NCBI RefSeq assembly: GCF_001507545.1
Contig: NZ_LQBP01000004.1
Coordinates: 248,001-312,000, forward strand
Direction: 5' to 3'
Origin: Ruegeria profundi
Lineage (GTDB): Bacteria; Pseudomonadota; Alphaproteobacteria; Rhodobacterales; Rhodobacteraceae
DNA length: 64,000 bases
How positions within the stretch are numbered: the first letter of the stretch is position 1; every line of letters begins with the position of its first letter. Positions 1-8,282 of this stretch are shown one piece after another. The translations under genes and the position numbers were made by a program. The notes below the pieces were generated by a model. The model saw only the letters and a list, made by a program, of their open reading frames with translations. It did not search any database and was not told the DNA's origin.

Positions 1-1
1 T

Positions 2-313
2 TCGATGCTGCGCACAATGGCGGCGGCCTATGAGATCGGACAATTGCGCGGGGCACCGCTGCACGCTGCGCAATTGTTGTGGCTGGGAACTGTCGGATCA
101 GCACGGTCCCTGCGCTTGGATGATTGCATTGGCAACGTCGCACCAGGGATGGAGGCTGATCTGATCGCCCTCGACCTCGCCTCAACCCCCGCCATCGCCC
201 AGCGCGAAGCCTGTGCGGAGGACCTGTGGGAGGCGATCTTTCCCACCATCATGATGGGTGATGACCGCGCTATCGCTGCCGTTTGGATCGGTGGAGAACG
301 CGTCACGCTGTGA
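2..313 (+). CDS. guaD: Guanine deaminase, C-terminal part (cut by window edge)
   Basis: This is the last 103 residues of an amidohydrolase-fold enzyme; the frame is open to the left edge, so the start and the metal-binding HxH part lie outside. The visible end has the layout of guanine deaminase tails: a helix region with AYEIGQL, a GNVAPGMEADLIALDL segment closing the composite beta domain, then MMGDDRAIAAVWIGGERV. Guanine deaminase hydrolyses guanine to xanthine and ammonia in purine catabolism. An 8-oxoguanine deaminase lies about 0.7 kb away on the other strand, which supports a purine-related neighbourhood. Another deaminase of the same superfamily cannot be fully excluded from the tail alone. 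Confidence 0.75.
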   Translation, partial: SMLRTMAAAYEIGQLRGAPLHAAQLLWLGTVGSARSLRLDDCIGNVAPGMEADLIALDLASTPAIAQREACAEDLWEAIFPTIMMGDDRAIAAVWIGGERVTL

Positions 314-339
314 AGTGAAGGGGCGTCCAAGCCGCTGGG

Positions 340-831
340 CTATAGCTTTAGCCCCATTTTTCGGGCCCTTCGTTTCTTCTGTGCTTTGAACCTGTCGCCC
401 TTCAGAAGGCCTCTGTCGCCAGACATCGACCACCACTCGGATTCATCTGGCCAACTGCGCCAGATCGACCCGTCCGGCGCGACCACGTGTTCGATACAAA
501 CAACACCGTCTGATTTTGAACGTATGGACTCACCTTCAGGCCAGTGCCATGTGATTTCACGGCAAACGCGTGCGTTGCGGTCAACTCGCCATGTCCCAAG
601 GGCCACGATGTGTTTGTGTTTTCTGCACCATGCGCTCGCTTGCCCGTCGGTTCCGTAGTACAAACCGCCCCCGCAGACTTTCCAGATTTGTGTTTTGCCC
701 CGATACAGTTCGACAACCCTATTGGGGTCTGCCGCTTTTGCGCCCCTTGGTTTCGGATCGGCCCACGCTATTCCGTGGGTGAAAACAGTCACAACAGCGG
801 CATTCACTAAAAGAACTCGTAAAAACATCAA
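340..831 (-). CDS. Exported DUF995-like protein
   Basis: A 163-residue protein with an N-terminal hydrophobic stretch (residues 4-24) ending in AWA-DP, a typical Sec signal peptidase site, so it is probably periplasmic. The mature part has ELYRGKTQIWKVCGGGLYY near residue 42 and a tryptophan/cysteine-rich pattern (GTWRVD, CREITWHW, VVCIEH). This fits the DUF995 family of small exported proteobacterial proteins of unknown function. Four cysteines in the mature part could form disulfides. It ends in a basic tail (KKRRARK). It lies convergent to the guanine deaminase gene; no role can be assigned. Confidence 0.7.
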   Translation of the reverse strand: MMFLRVLLVNAAVVTVFTHGIAWADPKPRGAKAADPNRVVELYRGKTQIWKVCGGGLYYGTDGQASAWCRKHKHIVALGTWRVDRNARVCREITWHWPEGESIRSKSDGVVCIEHVVAPDGSIWRSWPDESEWWSMSGDRGLLKGDRFKAQKKRRARKMGLKL

Positions 832-983
832 ACCTCACCATCACTACAGAGCAGAAAGATACCATGAAGCGCGCCGTTTCCCAAAAAACCACTGCAAGTA
901 TGGCCAGAACTCGCAGGTCACATGGCATCTTGCTTTGCAGGCCGGACATGGGCCAACCACTTGGCCGGGAAGACAAATCGCCC

Positions 984-2318
984 CTACTGTTGAAGCGCGC
1001 GGGCCAGAGAGTTTTGGCGTTCAACCGTTTTTGGCAGGTCTATCGTTGCTATCTGCCCGTCACGCACGATCTGGCGACCTTCGACAAACAAGTGCTTCAC
1101 TTTCATCGGCCCGGCAAGCAAAAGCGCCGCTGGGTCCCAACTGCCCGCGCTTTCAACGCAACGTGTGTCCCAGATGGCTATGTCAGCGCGTTTCCCCGGC
1201 TCCAGACGCCCGCAATCAGGACGGTTTAGAACGTCAGCCCCGCCGCGTGTCGCAATTTCCAACGCTTCCCGCGACGACATCGCGTCGGCACCATTCACAA
1301 CACGCTGAAGCAGCATCGCCTGCCTTGCTTCGAGGATGAGACTGCCGTTGTCATTGCTTGCCGAACCATCCGCACCCAGTCCAACCGGCACACCATGGTC
1401 GCGCATGGTTCGAACCGGTGCAACACCCGACCCCAGACGGCAATTCGAACACGGGCAATGGGCGACGCCGGTCTGCGTTCTGGCGAATAGATCGATTTCA
1501 GCCCCGTCCAGCTTGACGCAATGGGCGTGCCATACGTCTGAACCGGTCCATCCCAACTCTTCGGCATATTGTCCGGGCCGACATCCGAACTGCGCCTGCG
1601 AATAGGCGATATCCTCGTCATTCTCGGCAAGATGGGTGTGCAGCATGACACCCTTGTCCCGCGCCAGAACGGCCGCATCGCGCATCAACTCGCGACTAAC
1701 GGAAAACGGAGAACACGGTGCCAGACCAACCCGGCACATTGCGCCGTCTGACGGGTCATGAAACGCATCAACCACGCGGATCATGTCATTCAGGATTGCT
1801 TCTTCAGCCTCAACCAAAGCATCCGGGGGCAGGCCGCCATTGCTCTCACCTATGCTCATCGCGCCGCGTGTCGGATGAAACCGCAGGCCGATCTCCGCTG
1901 CGGCGGCAATCGTATCATCCAACCGGGCACCATTGGGATACAGGTAGAGATGATCGGAACTGAGCGTGCAACCGGACAGTGCCAGCTCGGCTAGGCCAAT
2001 TTGGGCCGAAACGAACATTTCCTCAGGCCCGAAATGGGACCAGATGGGGTAAAGCGTTTTCAACCAGCCGAACAACAGTGCGTCTTGCCCACCGGGAACT
2101 GCACGCGTCAGGTTTTGGTACAGGTGGTGATGGGTGTTCACCAGACCCGGCGTCACCACGCAGCCCGCGGCGTCATGCACCTCGCCCGTCGTTTGCAGAC
2201 CTCGGCCCACCTTGTCGATCTGCCCGTCGCGGATAAGGATGTCTGCGTTGGACAACTCGCGGCGCGTGTCGTCCATCGTCAGGATGGTGTCTGCATTTTT
2301 GATCAGGATTTCGGTCAT
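984..2318 (-). CDS. 8-oxoguanine deaminase (amidohydrolase family)
   Basis: A 444-residue amidohydrolase. It starts at the ATG at 2318, preceded by AAGGGG; a longer upstream frame lacks a better site. Near residue 60 is VNTHHHLYQNLTRAVP, which carries the metal-ligand HxH. Further on are HTHLAEN and WHAHC, then GLGADGSASND with the catalytic aspartate; the composite beta domain closes at the end (GKRADIAIWD). This arrangement is that of the cytosine-deaminase-like/TrzN branch, whose marine alphaproteobacterial members were characterised as 8-oxoguanine deaminases producing urate. Its closeness to guanine deaminase supports a role in salvage or degradation of oxidised purine. Atrazine-chlorohydrolase-type substrates are an alternative. 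Confidence 0.75.
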   Translation of the reverse strand: MTEILIKNADTILTMDDTRRELSNADILIRDGQIDKVGRGLQTTGEVHDAAGCVVTPGLVNTHHHLYQNLTRAVPGGQDALLFGWLKTLYPIWSHFGPEEMFVSAQIGLAELALSGCTLSSDHLYLYPNGARLDDTIAAAAEIGLRFHPTRGAMSIGESNGGLPPDALVEAEEAILNDMIRVVDAFHDPSDGAMCRVGLAPCSPFSVSRELMRDAAVLARDKGVMLHTHLAENDEDIAYSQAQFGCRPGQYAEELGWTGSDVWHAHCVKLDGAEIDLFARTQTGVAHCPCSNCRLGSGVAPVRTMRDHGVPVGLGADGSASNDNGSLILEARQAMLLQRVVNGADAMSSREALEIATRGGADVLNRPDCGRLEPGKRADIAIWDTRCVESAGSWDPAALLLAGPMKVKHLFVEGRQIVRDGQIATIDLPKTVERQNSLARALQQ

Positions 2319-2432
2319 TTCCGGCCCCTTGCAACAGCCCGTTTCGTGCAAGATGGCAAGGGCTGGCGGAAAACGGACGTAAGAACCAGCCTGTTAGATC
2401 ATATTCGACCAGCCCAAACCCGGCAACCAGTT

Positions 2433-3224
2433 TCAGGCGTCGCGTAATAGCGCCAGCGCAGCCGCGTGCAGGCTTGCATTCGCTGCGGCAAGCACGCGCC
2501 CGCCTTCATGGGCCGGACCGCCCTGCCAATCAGTGACAATACCGCCTGCAGCGTGGATCACAGCAATCGGCGCATGAATGTCATAGGCGTTCAGGCCAGC
2601 TTCGATCACAAGATCCACCTGCCCTGCTGCCAACAGAGCATACGCGTAGCAGTCCATTCCATATCTCGTCAGCCGCACCCTTTGTGCAACGGCTTCAAAC
2701 CCTGAGCGTTCGTCAGCCGTGCCAACTTCGGGGAACGTGGTGAAAAGAATGGCCTCGTCCAGGTTTAGCGTCGGACGGGTTTTCAATGACATCGACCCTG
2801 CCGGGCCGGTTGCTACGGCGATATCGGCGGACCCAACAAAACGCTCACCGATGTAGGGCTGATCAATGACACCCATCACCGGACCATCTTGGGTGCTGAG
2901 TGCAATTAGAACGCCCCACGTGGGCGTGCCGCTGATAAACCCGCGCGTCCCGTCGATCGGGTCCAGTACCCAAGTCCGGCCAGAGCTGCCTTCAACACGA
3001 CCGAACTCTTCCCCGAAGATACCGTCATCCGGGCGGTGCAAGGCCAAGACATCGCGCATCGCTTTCTCGGCATTGCGATCAGCGACCGTGACCGGATCAA
3101 AGCCTTTTGACAGCTTGTTGACTGTTTCGATGTTCGATTGCCTGAAAAACGGCAGAATGGCCGCGCGCGCAGCGTCGGCCATTTCTTCCGCAACTTCCAA
3201 ATCGGTCAGAGTGGTCTCATGCAT
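2433..3224 (-). CDS. hisN: Inositol-monophosphatase-family phosphatase, probably histidinol-phosphatase HisN
   Basis: A 263-residue member of the lithium-sensitive, magnesium-dependent phosphatase family. Metal-site motifs are visible: GEEFGRVEG (about residue 70) and WVLDPIDGTRGFISG (about 86-100). A second aspartate region, GLNAYDIHAPIAVIHAAGG, sits near the end. The R after DGT and the FISG/PTWGVLIAL continuation resemble the HisN-type histidinol-phosphatases of alphaproteobacteria, which perform the penultimate step of histidine synthesis, more than SuhB. A SuhB-like paralogue lies at 62.8 kb. No other his gene is nearby, so the substrate remains an inference. Confidence 0.7.
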   Translation of the reverse strand: MHETTLTDLEVAEEMADAARAAILPFFRQSNIETVNKLSKGFDPVTVADRNAEKAMRDVLALHRPDDGIFGEEFGRVEGSSGRTWVLDPIDGTRGFISGTPTWGVLIALSTQDGPVMGVIDQPYIGERFVGSADIAVATGPAGSMSLKTRPTLNLDEAILFTTFPEVGTADERSGFEAVAQRVRLTRYGMDCYAYALLAAGQVDLVIEAGLNAYDIHAPIAVIHAAGGIVTDWQGGPAHEGGRVLAAANASLHAAALALLRDA

Positions 3225-3269
3225 GCGCTACCCGTGCGGTCCGCGCGCAGCAGAGTCAACCCCGTTCGC

Positions 3270-3641
3270 TTATGCAACGTCGCTAAGGACCCTTGCCAGC
3301 TCGAACAGGCGGCGGCGCTGGTTTTCGGGAATCGCATAGTAAGAGCGCACCAGATCCAACGCCTCTTTGTCGCCCATCAGATCCGCGGGAACCGATTTCT
3401 TTCCGGACGCATCTTTCTCAGGCTCTTCAAGGCCCTCGAAGAAAAAGCTGACGGGCACATCCAAGGCTTCGGCAATGTCCCACAGGCGTGACGCGCTGAT
3501 CCGGTTGGCCCCCGTCTCATATTTTTGAATTTGTTGAAACTTGATACCAACCTGTTGCGCCAACTGCTGTTGGGTCATGCCAATCAGCCAGCGGCGATGC
3601 CGGACGCGCTTGCCCACATGGACATCGACGTGATGGGTCAT
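3270..3641 (-). CDS. XRE-family transcriptional regulator
   Basis: A 123-residue DNA-binding protein. Residues about 10-65 form a Cro/C1 helix-turn-helix: GMTQQQLAQQVGIKFQQIQ is the HTH core and KYETGANRISASRLWDIAEAL completes the five-helix domain. The C-terminal part (AIPENQRRRLFELARVL) is a short helical tail seen in a widespread alphaproteobacterial group of single-domain XRE regulators. It lies 45 bp upstream of the hisN-like gene, in the same direction. The long AT-rich gap on its other side could hold its own operator. The target genes are unknown. Confidence 0.85.
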   Translation of the reverse strand: MTHHVDVHVGKRVRHRRWLIGMTQQQLAQQVGIKFQQIQKYETGANRISASRLWDIAEALDVPVSFFFEGLEEPEKDASGKKSVPADLMGDKEALDLVRSYYAIPENQRRRLFELARVLSDVA

Positions 3642-3979
3642 TGGTATTCTCCTCTAACTAAACACACAACCAATTCGGGCGTGCGACATGCATCCACTAC
3701 CGCAACACTAGCAAGCCGCACTCTACCAATCCCTAATCAGGACGATGCCCCCCAAATTAGAACTTCACACAATATTGCGCTTTTTAGGTTTTTTTTCAAG
3801 AAGGTTGAATCTGTTTTGGCGAACAAAGGACTGCGGTTGTGTCAGATTGACATGTTGCACGTGGTTTCCGTCAGGGCAGCTTCCACGACTGGCCGGACCG
3901 ACTTTTCAAGCCCCAAGAGGAAGTGATTGACATTCACCAAACCGCACGAACCATTGCGAACAGTGACAGGAGCACGCGT
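3642..3979. other. Divergent intergenic region
   Basis: About 340 bp between the leftward XRE regulator and the rightward quinone oxidoreductase. It contains an AT-rich stretch around 3755-3830 with T-runs, which should hold the divergent promoters. I see no convincing -35/-10 pair, palindromic operator or coding frame. A frame open from 3923 runs into the oxidoreductase but lacks a ribosome-binding site and family similarity. Confidence 0.5.
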
Positions 3980-4936
3980 ATGCTGGCGTATCGAATTGCT
4001 ACCAAAGGCGAGGCACCCAGGCTTTGCGAAATCGACCTGCCCCACCCGCAGGTTGGTCAGGTGCGGGTTGCAATCAAAGCCTGTGGTTTGAACTTCGCTG
4101 ATCTGCTGATGCAGAAAGGGACGTATCAGGATACTCCCCCCGCTCCGTTCACGCAGGGGATGGAGGTGGCTGGCGTGGTCGATGCCATCGGACCCGGCGT
4201 TGCGCATCTGAAAGCCGGAGATCGGATTGCGGTATATGCCGGCCAGGGCGGTCTGGCGGAGTATGGCGTTTTTGACGCCGAACGCGCGATTCCATTGCCT
4301 GATGCCGTGAGCTTTGAAGAGGCTGCTGCCATCCAGATCGCTTATGGCACCAGTCACCTTGCTCTGGATCACCGCGCCCGTCTGCAAGCCGGGGAAACCT
4401 TGCTGGTCACAGGTGCGGCGGGTGGTGTCGGGCTAACGGCTGTCGAGATCGGCAAGCTTATGGGCGCGACCGTGATAGCGCAGGCCCGAGGCGCAGAAAA
4501 ACTGGCCGTCGCTAAAGCCGCTGGTGCCGATCACTTGATTGACGCATCTGAGGACCTGCGCACGCACGTCAAGGAGTTGGGCGGAGCAGATGTGGTCTAT
4601 GATGCCATCGGCGGCGACGTTTTCAAGGCGGCCTTCCGCGCCACCAACCCCGAAGGTCGCTTGCTGCCAATCGGCTTTGCGGGTGGAGACGTGCCGCAAA
4701 TCCCCGCCAACCACCTGTTGGTCAAAAACCTGACTGTCATCGGCTTTTACATCGGCGGCTATTTGACGTTCCGCCCTCAGATCGTGCGGGACAGTTTTGA
4801 AACGCTGTTTCGCTGGTGCGCCGAGGGGCGGATCAAGCCCCATATTAGCCATGTACTACCGCTGTCGGAGACCGAAAAGGGCCTGCAGTTGCTGCGGGAT
4901 CGCAAGGCAACCGGCAAGGTCGTGATTACGCCCTAA
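3980..4936 (+). CDS. Zinc-free NADPH:quinone oxidoreductase (MDR superfamily)
   Basis: A 318-residue medium-chain dehydrogenase/reductase. The start at 3980 is preceded by ACAGGAG; 19 extra upstream residues in the same frame look non-family. The N-terminal GroES-like domain has CGLNFADLLMQKGTY, typical of quinone oxidoreductases that lack the catalytic zinc ligands. The Rossmann domain carries the cofactor motif TGAAGGVGLTAVEIGKL (about residues 140-156) and GFYIGGY later. It probably reduces quinones or alpha,beta-unsaturated carbonyls with NADPH in the cytoplasm. Its stop overlaps the stop of the convergent LysR gene. Confidence 0.85.
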   Translation: MLAYRIATKGEAPRLCEIDLPHPQVGQVRVAIKACGLNFADLLMQKGTYQDTPPAPFTQGMEVAGVVDAIGPGVAHLKAGDRIAVYAGQGGLAEYGVFDAERAIPLPDAVSFEEAAAIQIAYGTSHLALDHRARLQAGETLLVTGAAGGVGLTAVEIGKLMGATVIAQARGAEKLAVAKAAGADHLIDASEDLRTHVKELGGADVVYDAIGGDVFKAAFRATNPEGRLLPIGFAGGDVPQIPANHLLVKNLTVIGFYIGGYLTFRPQIVRDSFETLFRWCAEGRIKPHISHVLPLSETEKGLQLLRDRKATGKVVITP

Positions 4937-5814
4937 CCTACGACTGCCTTCAACGGTGAACTGCCCAGCATGCGGAAGTTCTGGCGGACTAAAGTCGCCA
5001 GCGCCTCAAGCAAAGGACCCCGGCCAGAGTCCCCTCCGTACAGGTTGATCACATGCGCGGGCAGCTTGGGCAACGCGCCGCCATCGTCAATCTGGACCAG
5101 ATGCGCAGCTTCGGTTCCGTCCAACACGGCGTGAATCGCAAGGTCAGCGGCCACGGTGGCCTCGATGGTTCGGTCATTCTCGGTTTCTACCGCCAGCTCC
5201 CACGGGATGCCAGCCTCATCCAGCGCCGCGATAACCTGCGGCCGGAACATGCAGCGGCGGCCCATGGCAATTGGGATTGGCCGTTTGCGCCACGCCGACC
5301 CGCCCGGCGCCCCTATCCAGCGCAACGGTAGCTGGGCAACGGTTTCCGCCGCCTCATTGCTGTTGGCCTCGGTCGTCAGGATCAGATCGCATTCGCCGCG
5401 TTTGTACATTTCTTTTAATTGCAGCGAGTAGGAAGACACCAACTGCACGCGCACCCTAGGGAAATCCACGTTGAAACGCTGCAAGACACGAGGGATCGCG
5501 GGATAAACGATATCGTGCGGCACACCTAGAACGACTTCCCCTTCATACGCCTGGTCAGTCAGCTTCGCGATCACCTCATCATTCAAGGCAATCATGCGAC
5601 GGGCATAAGCCAAGAGTTGTTCTCCGGACGCGGTCAGCGCAATGGTCCGACCGCTGCGGTCCAGAAGTTCAAGCCCCAAAAGCTCCTCCAACCGTTTCAA
5701 CTGCATTGAAACGGCGGATTGGGTCAGGTGCAGGAATCCAGCCGCGCGCGTCACGCCGCCCTGATCCGCAACCGCCACAAAAGACCGCAAGGTGGTAATG
5801 TCCAAATTTCGCAT
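4933..5814 (-). CDS. LysR-family transcriptional regulator (LrhA/PecT-like)
   Basis: A 293-residue regulator. The N-terminal winged HTH (residues 1-60) reads TLRSFVAVADQGGVTRAA, then TQSAVSMQLKRLEELLG and LLDRSGRTIALT. The rest is a periplasmic-binding-protein-like effector domain. I chose the ATG at 5814 because AAGGA sits nine bases upstream; a GTG at 5820 would place AAGGA only three bases away. The sequence resembles the LrhA/HexA/PecT group. It is divergent from the DUF1127 gene across about 130 bp, so that small gene or itself may be a target. Its last codons overlap those of the convergent oxidoreductase. Confidence 0.9.
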   Translation of the reverse strand: MRNLDITTLRSFVAVADQGGVTRAAGFLHLTQSAVSMQLKRLEELLGLELLDRSGRTIALTASGEQLLAYARRMIALNDEVIAKLTDQAYEGEVVLGVPHDIVYPAIPRVLQRFNVDFPRVRVQLVSSYSLQLKEMYKRGECDLILTTEANSNEAAETVAQLPLRWIGAPGGSAWRKRPIPIAMGRRCMFRPQVIAALDEAGIPWELAVETENDRTIEATVAADLAIHAVLDGTEAAHLVQIDDGGALPKLPAHVINLYGGDSGRGPLLEALATLVRQNFRMLGSSPLKAVVG

Positions 5815-5941
5815 CTTCACGAATCCTTATGGATCACTTCATAAACATTCATTTTTAAAATGTGTCATGTCGCGCCATATAAATCAAGGAATTTGATGAG
5901 AAGCAAGGAACTCATCGAATGCAGATGAAAGGACAAAGACT

Positions 5942-6151
5942 ATGACCCATATTGCAATTCACAGACCGCGTCCGCCGCATCGTGGTTTTGGCCCGTCTCT
6001 GTTGTGGGATGCGCTTGCGCTGCGCCATCAGCGCCGCACCCTCGCCAAGCTGGACGACAGAGCATTGGAAGACATTGGAATCACGCGCGAACAAGCGAGG
6101 GCCGAGGCCGCTCGCCCAGTATGGGATGCACCGGAATACTGGCAAAAATGA
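5942..6151 (+). CDS. DUF1127 (YjiS-like) small protein
   Basis: A 69-residue arginine-rich protein. Its C-terminal half, LAKLDDRALEDIGITREQARAEAA, is the DUF1127 signature (D-x-x-L-x-D-I-G-[IL]-x-R-x-x). The start is preceded by AAAGGA. Short DUF1127 proteins in alphaproteobacteria have been linked to RNA binding, phosphate or carbon homeostasis, and stress-phase regulation. Here only the family can be stated. It is monocistronic: a LysR regulator is divergent upstream and a strong terminator follows 24 bp downstream. Confidence 0.85.
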   Translation: MTHIAIHRPRPPHRGFGPSLLWDALALRHQRRTLAKLDDRALEDIGITREQARAEAARPVWDAPEYWQK

Positions 6152-6175
6152 CTCTAAAATTCATCTTTTTTCATC

Positions 6176-6210
6176 AAATGGCGGCCTGCATCTAAAGGTC
6201 GCCATTTTTT
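6176..6210 (+). terminator. Rho-independent terminator after DUF1127 gene
   Basis: AAATGGCGGCC pairs with GGTCGCCATTT (one G-U pair) around a 10-base loop and runs directly into a T6 tract. It is correctly placed 24 bp after the DUF1127 stop codon. Confidence 0.85.
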
Positions 6211-6336
6211 GTTGCCTGATTTTGGGCGGATTCCACCGCTAAAGCCTTGAAACATTGCCCGCAGTTGCCGATATTTGCGGGGAACGGGGTTTGATTTTCA
6301 GACCACGAAAAGAAATATGTGAAGGGAGACCCTTAT

Positions 6337-7116
6337 ATGGCACAATTTGACACAATCCGGACGGCGGCCGGTGCGCGCGCTGCCCAGATTGACGAGGGCC
6401 TACGCGCCCATATGAATAAAGTCTACGGCACGATGTCCGTGGGCATGTTGATCACCGCGCTTGCAGCATGGGCTATTGCCGGACTCGCCGTAACCTCTGA
6501 CCCAACCAATGCCGTGGCGCAAATCGGTGCAGACCGTTACCTGACCAGCTTGGGTGGCGCTCTGTTCTTGTCGCCGCTGAAATGGGTCGTGATGTTCGCA
6601 CCGCTTGGCTTCCTGCTGTTTGGCTGGGGCGCTCTGATGCGACGCGGCTCTGCGGCGGCGGTCCAACTGGGCTTTTTCATCTTCGCCGCTGTAATGGGCG
6701 TGTCGATGAGCTCGATCTTCATGATTTTTACCCCCTACTCGATCACGCAGACCTTCCTGGTGACGGCTATCGCCTTCGCGGGTCTCAGCCTGTTTGGCTA
6801 CACCACCAAGCGTGACCTGAGCGGTATGGGTACATTCTTGATCATGGGTGTCATCGGCTTGCTGGTTGCTATGGTCATCAACCTGTTCTTGCAATCGGGC
6901 CCGATGATGCTGGCGATCTCGGCCATTGGTCTGCTGATCTTCGCCGGTCTGACCGCGTTCTACACACAGGACATCAAGAATACCTACGTTGCACACGCAA
7001 CCCACGGTGATCAGGAATGGCTGGACAAAGCTGCCATTGATGGCGCGCTGAGCCTGTACATCTCGTTCCTGAACATGTTCCAGTTCCTGCTGATGTTCAT
7101 GGGGCAGCAAGAATAG
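6337..7116 (+). CDS. Bax inhibitor-1/YccA family membrane protein
   Basis: A 259-residue integral membrane protein. The ATG at 6337 is preceded by GGGAG; an upstream GTG at 6319 would overlap that site. After a soluble N-terminus (residues 1-32) there are about seven hydrophobic segments: near 34-54, 78-100, 108-128, 137-157, 164-184, 190-210 and the C-terminal SLYISFLNMFQFLLMF. The FTPYSITQTFLVTA and FAGLTAFYTQDIKNTY regions, with conserved acidic residues late in the protein, are typical of the BI-1 (TMBIM) family. Those are calcium-leak or proteostasis-related membrane proteins (E. coli YccA modulates FtsH). It is flanked by terminators on both sides, so it is a single-gene unit. Confidence 0.9.
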   Translation: MAQFDTIRTAAGARAAQIDEGLRAHMNKVYGTMSVGMLITALAAWAIAGLAVTSDPTNAVAQIGADRYLTSLGGALFLSPLKWVVMFAPLGFLLFGWGALMRRGSAAAVQLGFFIFAAVMGVSMSSIFMIFTPYSITQTFLVTAIAFAGLSLFGYTTKRDLSGMGTFLIMGVIGLLVAMVINLFLQSGPMMLAISAIGLLIFAGLTAFYTQDIKNTYVAHATHGDQEWLDKAAIDGALSLYISFLNMFQFLLMFMGQQE

Positions 7117-7143
7117 CGCTTACTGCACATAATGGATAGCGGG

Positions 7144-7171
7144 CGGGTCGACAACGACCCGCCTTTTTTGT
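7144..7171 (+). terminator. Rho-independent terminator after BI-1 gene
   Basis: GGCGGGTCG, a four-base loop, then CGACCCGCC form a perfect nine-pair stem followed by T6, 27 bp after the BI-1 family gene stop. Confidence 0.92.
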
Positions 7172-7219
7172 GAAACAAGCACGTTGATTTGTACGCGACA
7201 AAGCATCCACTGCTCGAAC

Positions 7220-7249
7220 AAAAAAGGCCCCGTCCGCTTGGACGAGGCC
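7220..7249 (-). terminator. Rho-independent terminator for leftward lipoprotein gene
   Basis: Read on the minus strand: GGCCTCGTCC, a short loop, GGACGGGGCC, then T6. It lies just beyond the stop codon of the leftward lipoprotein gene and back to back with the BI-1 terminator. Confidence 0.88.
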
Positions 7250-7272
7250 AATGTTACAAGAAAAAAACGACC

Positions 7273-7779
7273 TTAGCTACAGTCCAACAATACGGCAAAC
7301 CCCGAGCTGCTGCTGGACGAGCCTTTGCGGAAAACTTCCCCCGCTGGCAGGCAGCCGGTGAATTGCTCCGCATTGCGGCCAAAGCCCGAACCGATCCTGT
7401 TATCGACGCGCGTGCTGTTGCTCTCGGTGCGCAAAACGCCATAGAGGGCGCCGTTCACGCTGACCGTGCTTAGGAAAAGGTTGGTGTCTTGGCCAGTCAG
7501 GACAACCGAGTCCGTGTCGCTGCGCCCACCATTGTCGATTGCAACCCTGGCAACCTTCTCAGCCTCAACCTGATCCGTCGTCACTGCAATCGTGGGCAAA
7601 GCCGCCAGTTCTGCGGGTACGTTTGTTGCAGGGGGGAGGAAGGCAACCGCCCCGGGCACATCTGCCAAAGTGCGCGGCTCACCATCGATCCCGGTGAAAC
7701 CGATACCTTCACGGTTATACGGGTCCTCACAAGCCGCAAGGGCCAGAATGGTCACTGTGGATAACAAGATTTTTTTCAT
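7273..7779 (-). CDS. Putative lipoprotein of unknown function
   Basis: A 168-residue protein starting MKKILLSTVTILALAAC, a clear lipoprotein signal with lipobox LAAC and the lipidated cysteine at residue 17. The mature part has no motif I recognise. It contains alternating polar segments (SVVLTGQDTNLFLSTVSVNG, a possible beta-rich core) and a serine run SSSSSSG near the C-terminus, with two further cysteines. No strong Shine-Dalgarno precedes the ATG at 7779. An ATG four codons upstream (7791) is possible but would lengthen the n-region. It is flanked by a terminator; no partner gene is visible. Confidence 0.7.
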   Translation of the reverse strand: MKKILLSTVTILALAACEDPYNREGIGFTGIDGEPRTLADVPGAVAFLPPATNVPAELAALPTIAVTTDQVEAEKVARVAIDNGGRSDTDSVVLTGQDTNLFLSTVSVNGALYGVLRTESNSTRVDNRIGSGFGRNAEQFTGCLPAGEVFRKGSSSSSSGFAVLLDCS

Positions 7780-7929
7780 GACGGCCAACATTTTGGAACG
7801 AGTTGTTGAACCGTAGGGGCAAGCCCTTCTAAAAAGCAACCCATGGCAACCCCGATTGGTTTACCCGCTGATGCTTCGTTGCAACGGAGTAATTCGCAAA
7901 CCGACCAGACCGGTGCTGCGTCGCAAACA

Positions 7930-7962
7930 AAGAAAAAGGGTCCAGCCGAAGCAGGACCCTTT
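7930..7962 (-). terminator. Rho-independent terminator for rpmG
   Basis: On the minus strand AAAGGGTCC, a 10-base loop and GGACCCTTT are followed by TTCTTTG. It is located 25 bp after the rpmG stop codon. Confidence 0.85.
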
Positions 7963-7987
7963 GGAACTGTCCAAGATAGGCGGCAGA

Positions 7988-8155
7988 TTACTTAATCTTG
8001 CCTTCCTTGTACTCGACATGCTTCCGAACAACCGGATCGTATTTACGAATGGTCATTTTCTCGGTCATGGTGCGCGCGTTTTTCTTGGTCACGTAGAAGT
8101 GGCCCGTGCCCGCGGTCGAGTTCAGACGGATCTTGATTGTCGTCGGCTTCGCCAT
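7988..8155 (-). CDS. rpmG: 50S ribosomal protein L33
   Basis: A 55-residue basic protein matching L33 over its length: [21 protein letters not shown], then [18 protein letters not shown]. The start ATG at 8155 has GGAG eight bases upstream; a longer upstream frame is spurious. It lacks the two CxxC pairs of zinc-binding L33, so it is the cysteine-free type also found in E. coli. It is monocistronic with its own terminator. Confidence 0.97.
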   Translation of the reverse strand: MAKPTTIKIRLNSTAGTGHFYVTKKNARTMTEKMTIRKYDPVVRKHVEYKEGKIK

Positions 8156-8282
8156 GGTTATCTCCTGCGTCCGAAAAGGCAGGGGCCTTTCGGTTGAATT
8201 CCTATGAGCGTGCGCTTTTACGCGCTGCACCGCTCGTGTCAAGAGGTATTACACCCTCTGCGCAGGGTAAGGTGGACCGATA

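Noticed and set aside
6400..7110. 236-residue leftward frame opposite the BI-1 gene
   Set aside because: Composition extremely rich in His/Gln/Asp as expected for the antisense of a membrane protein; no supporting features.
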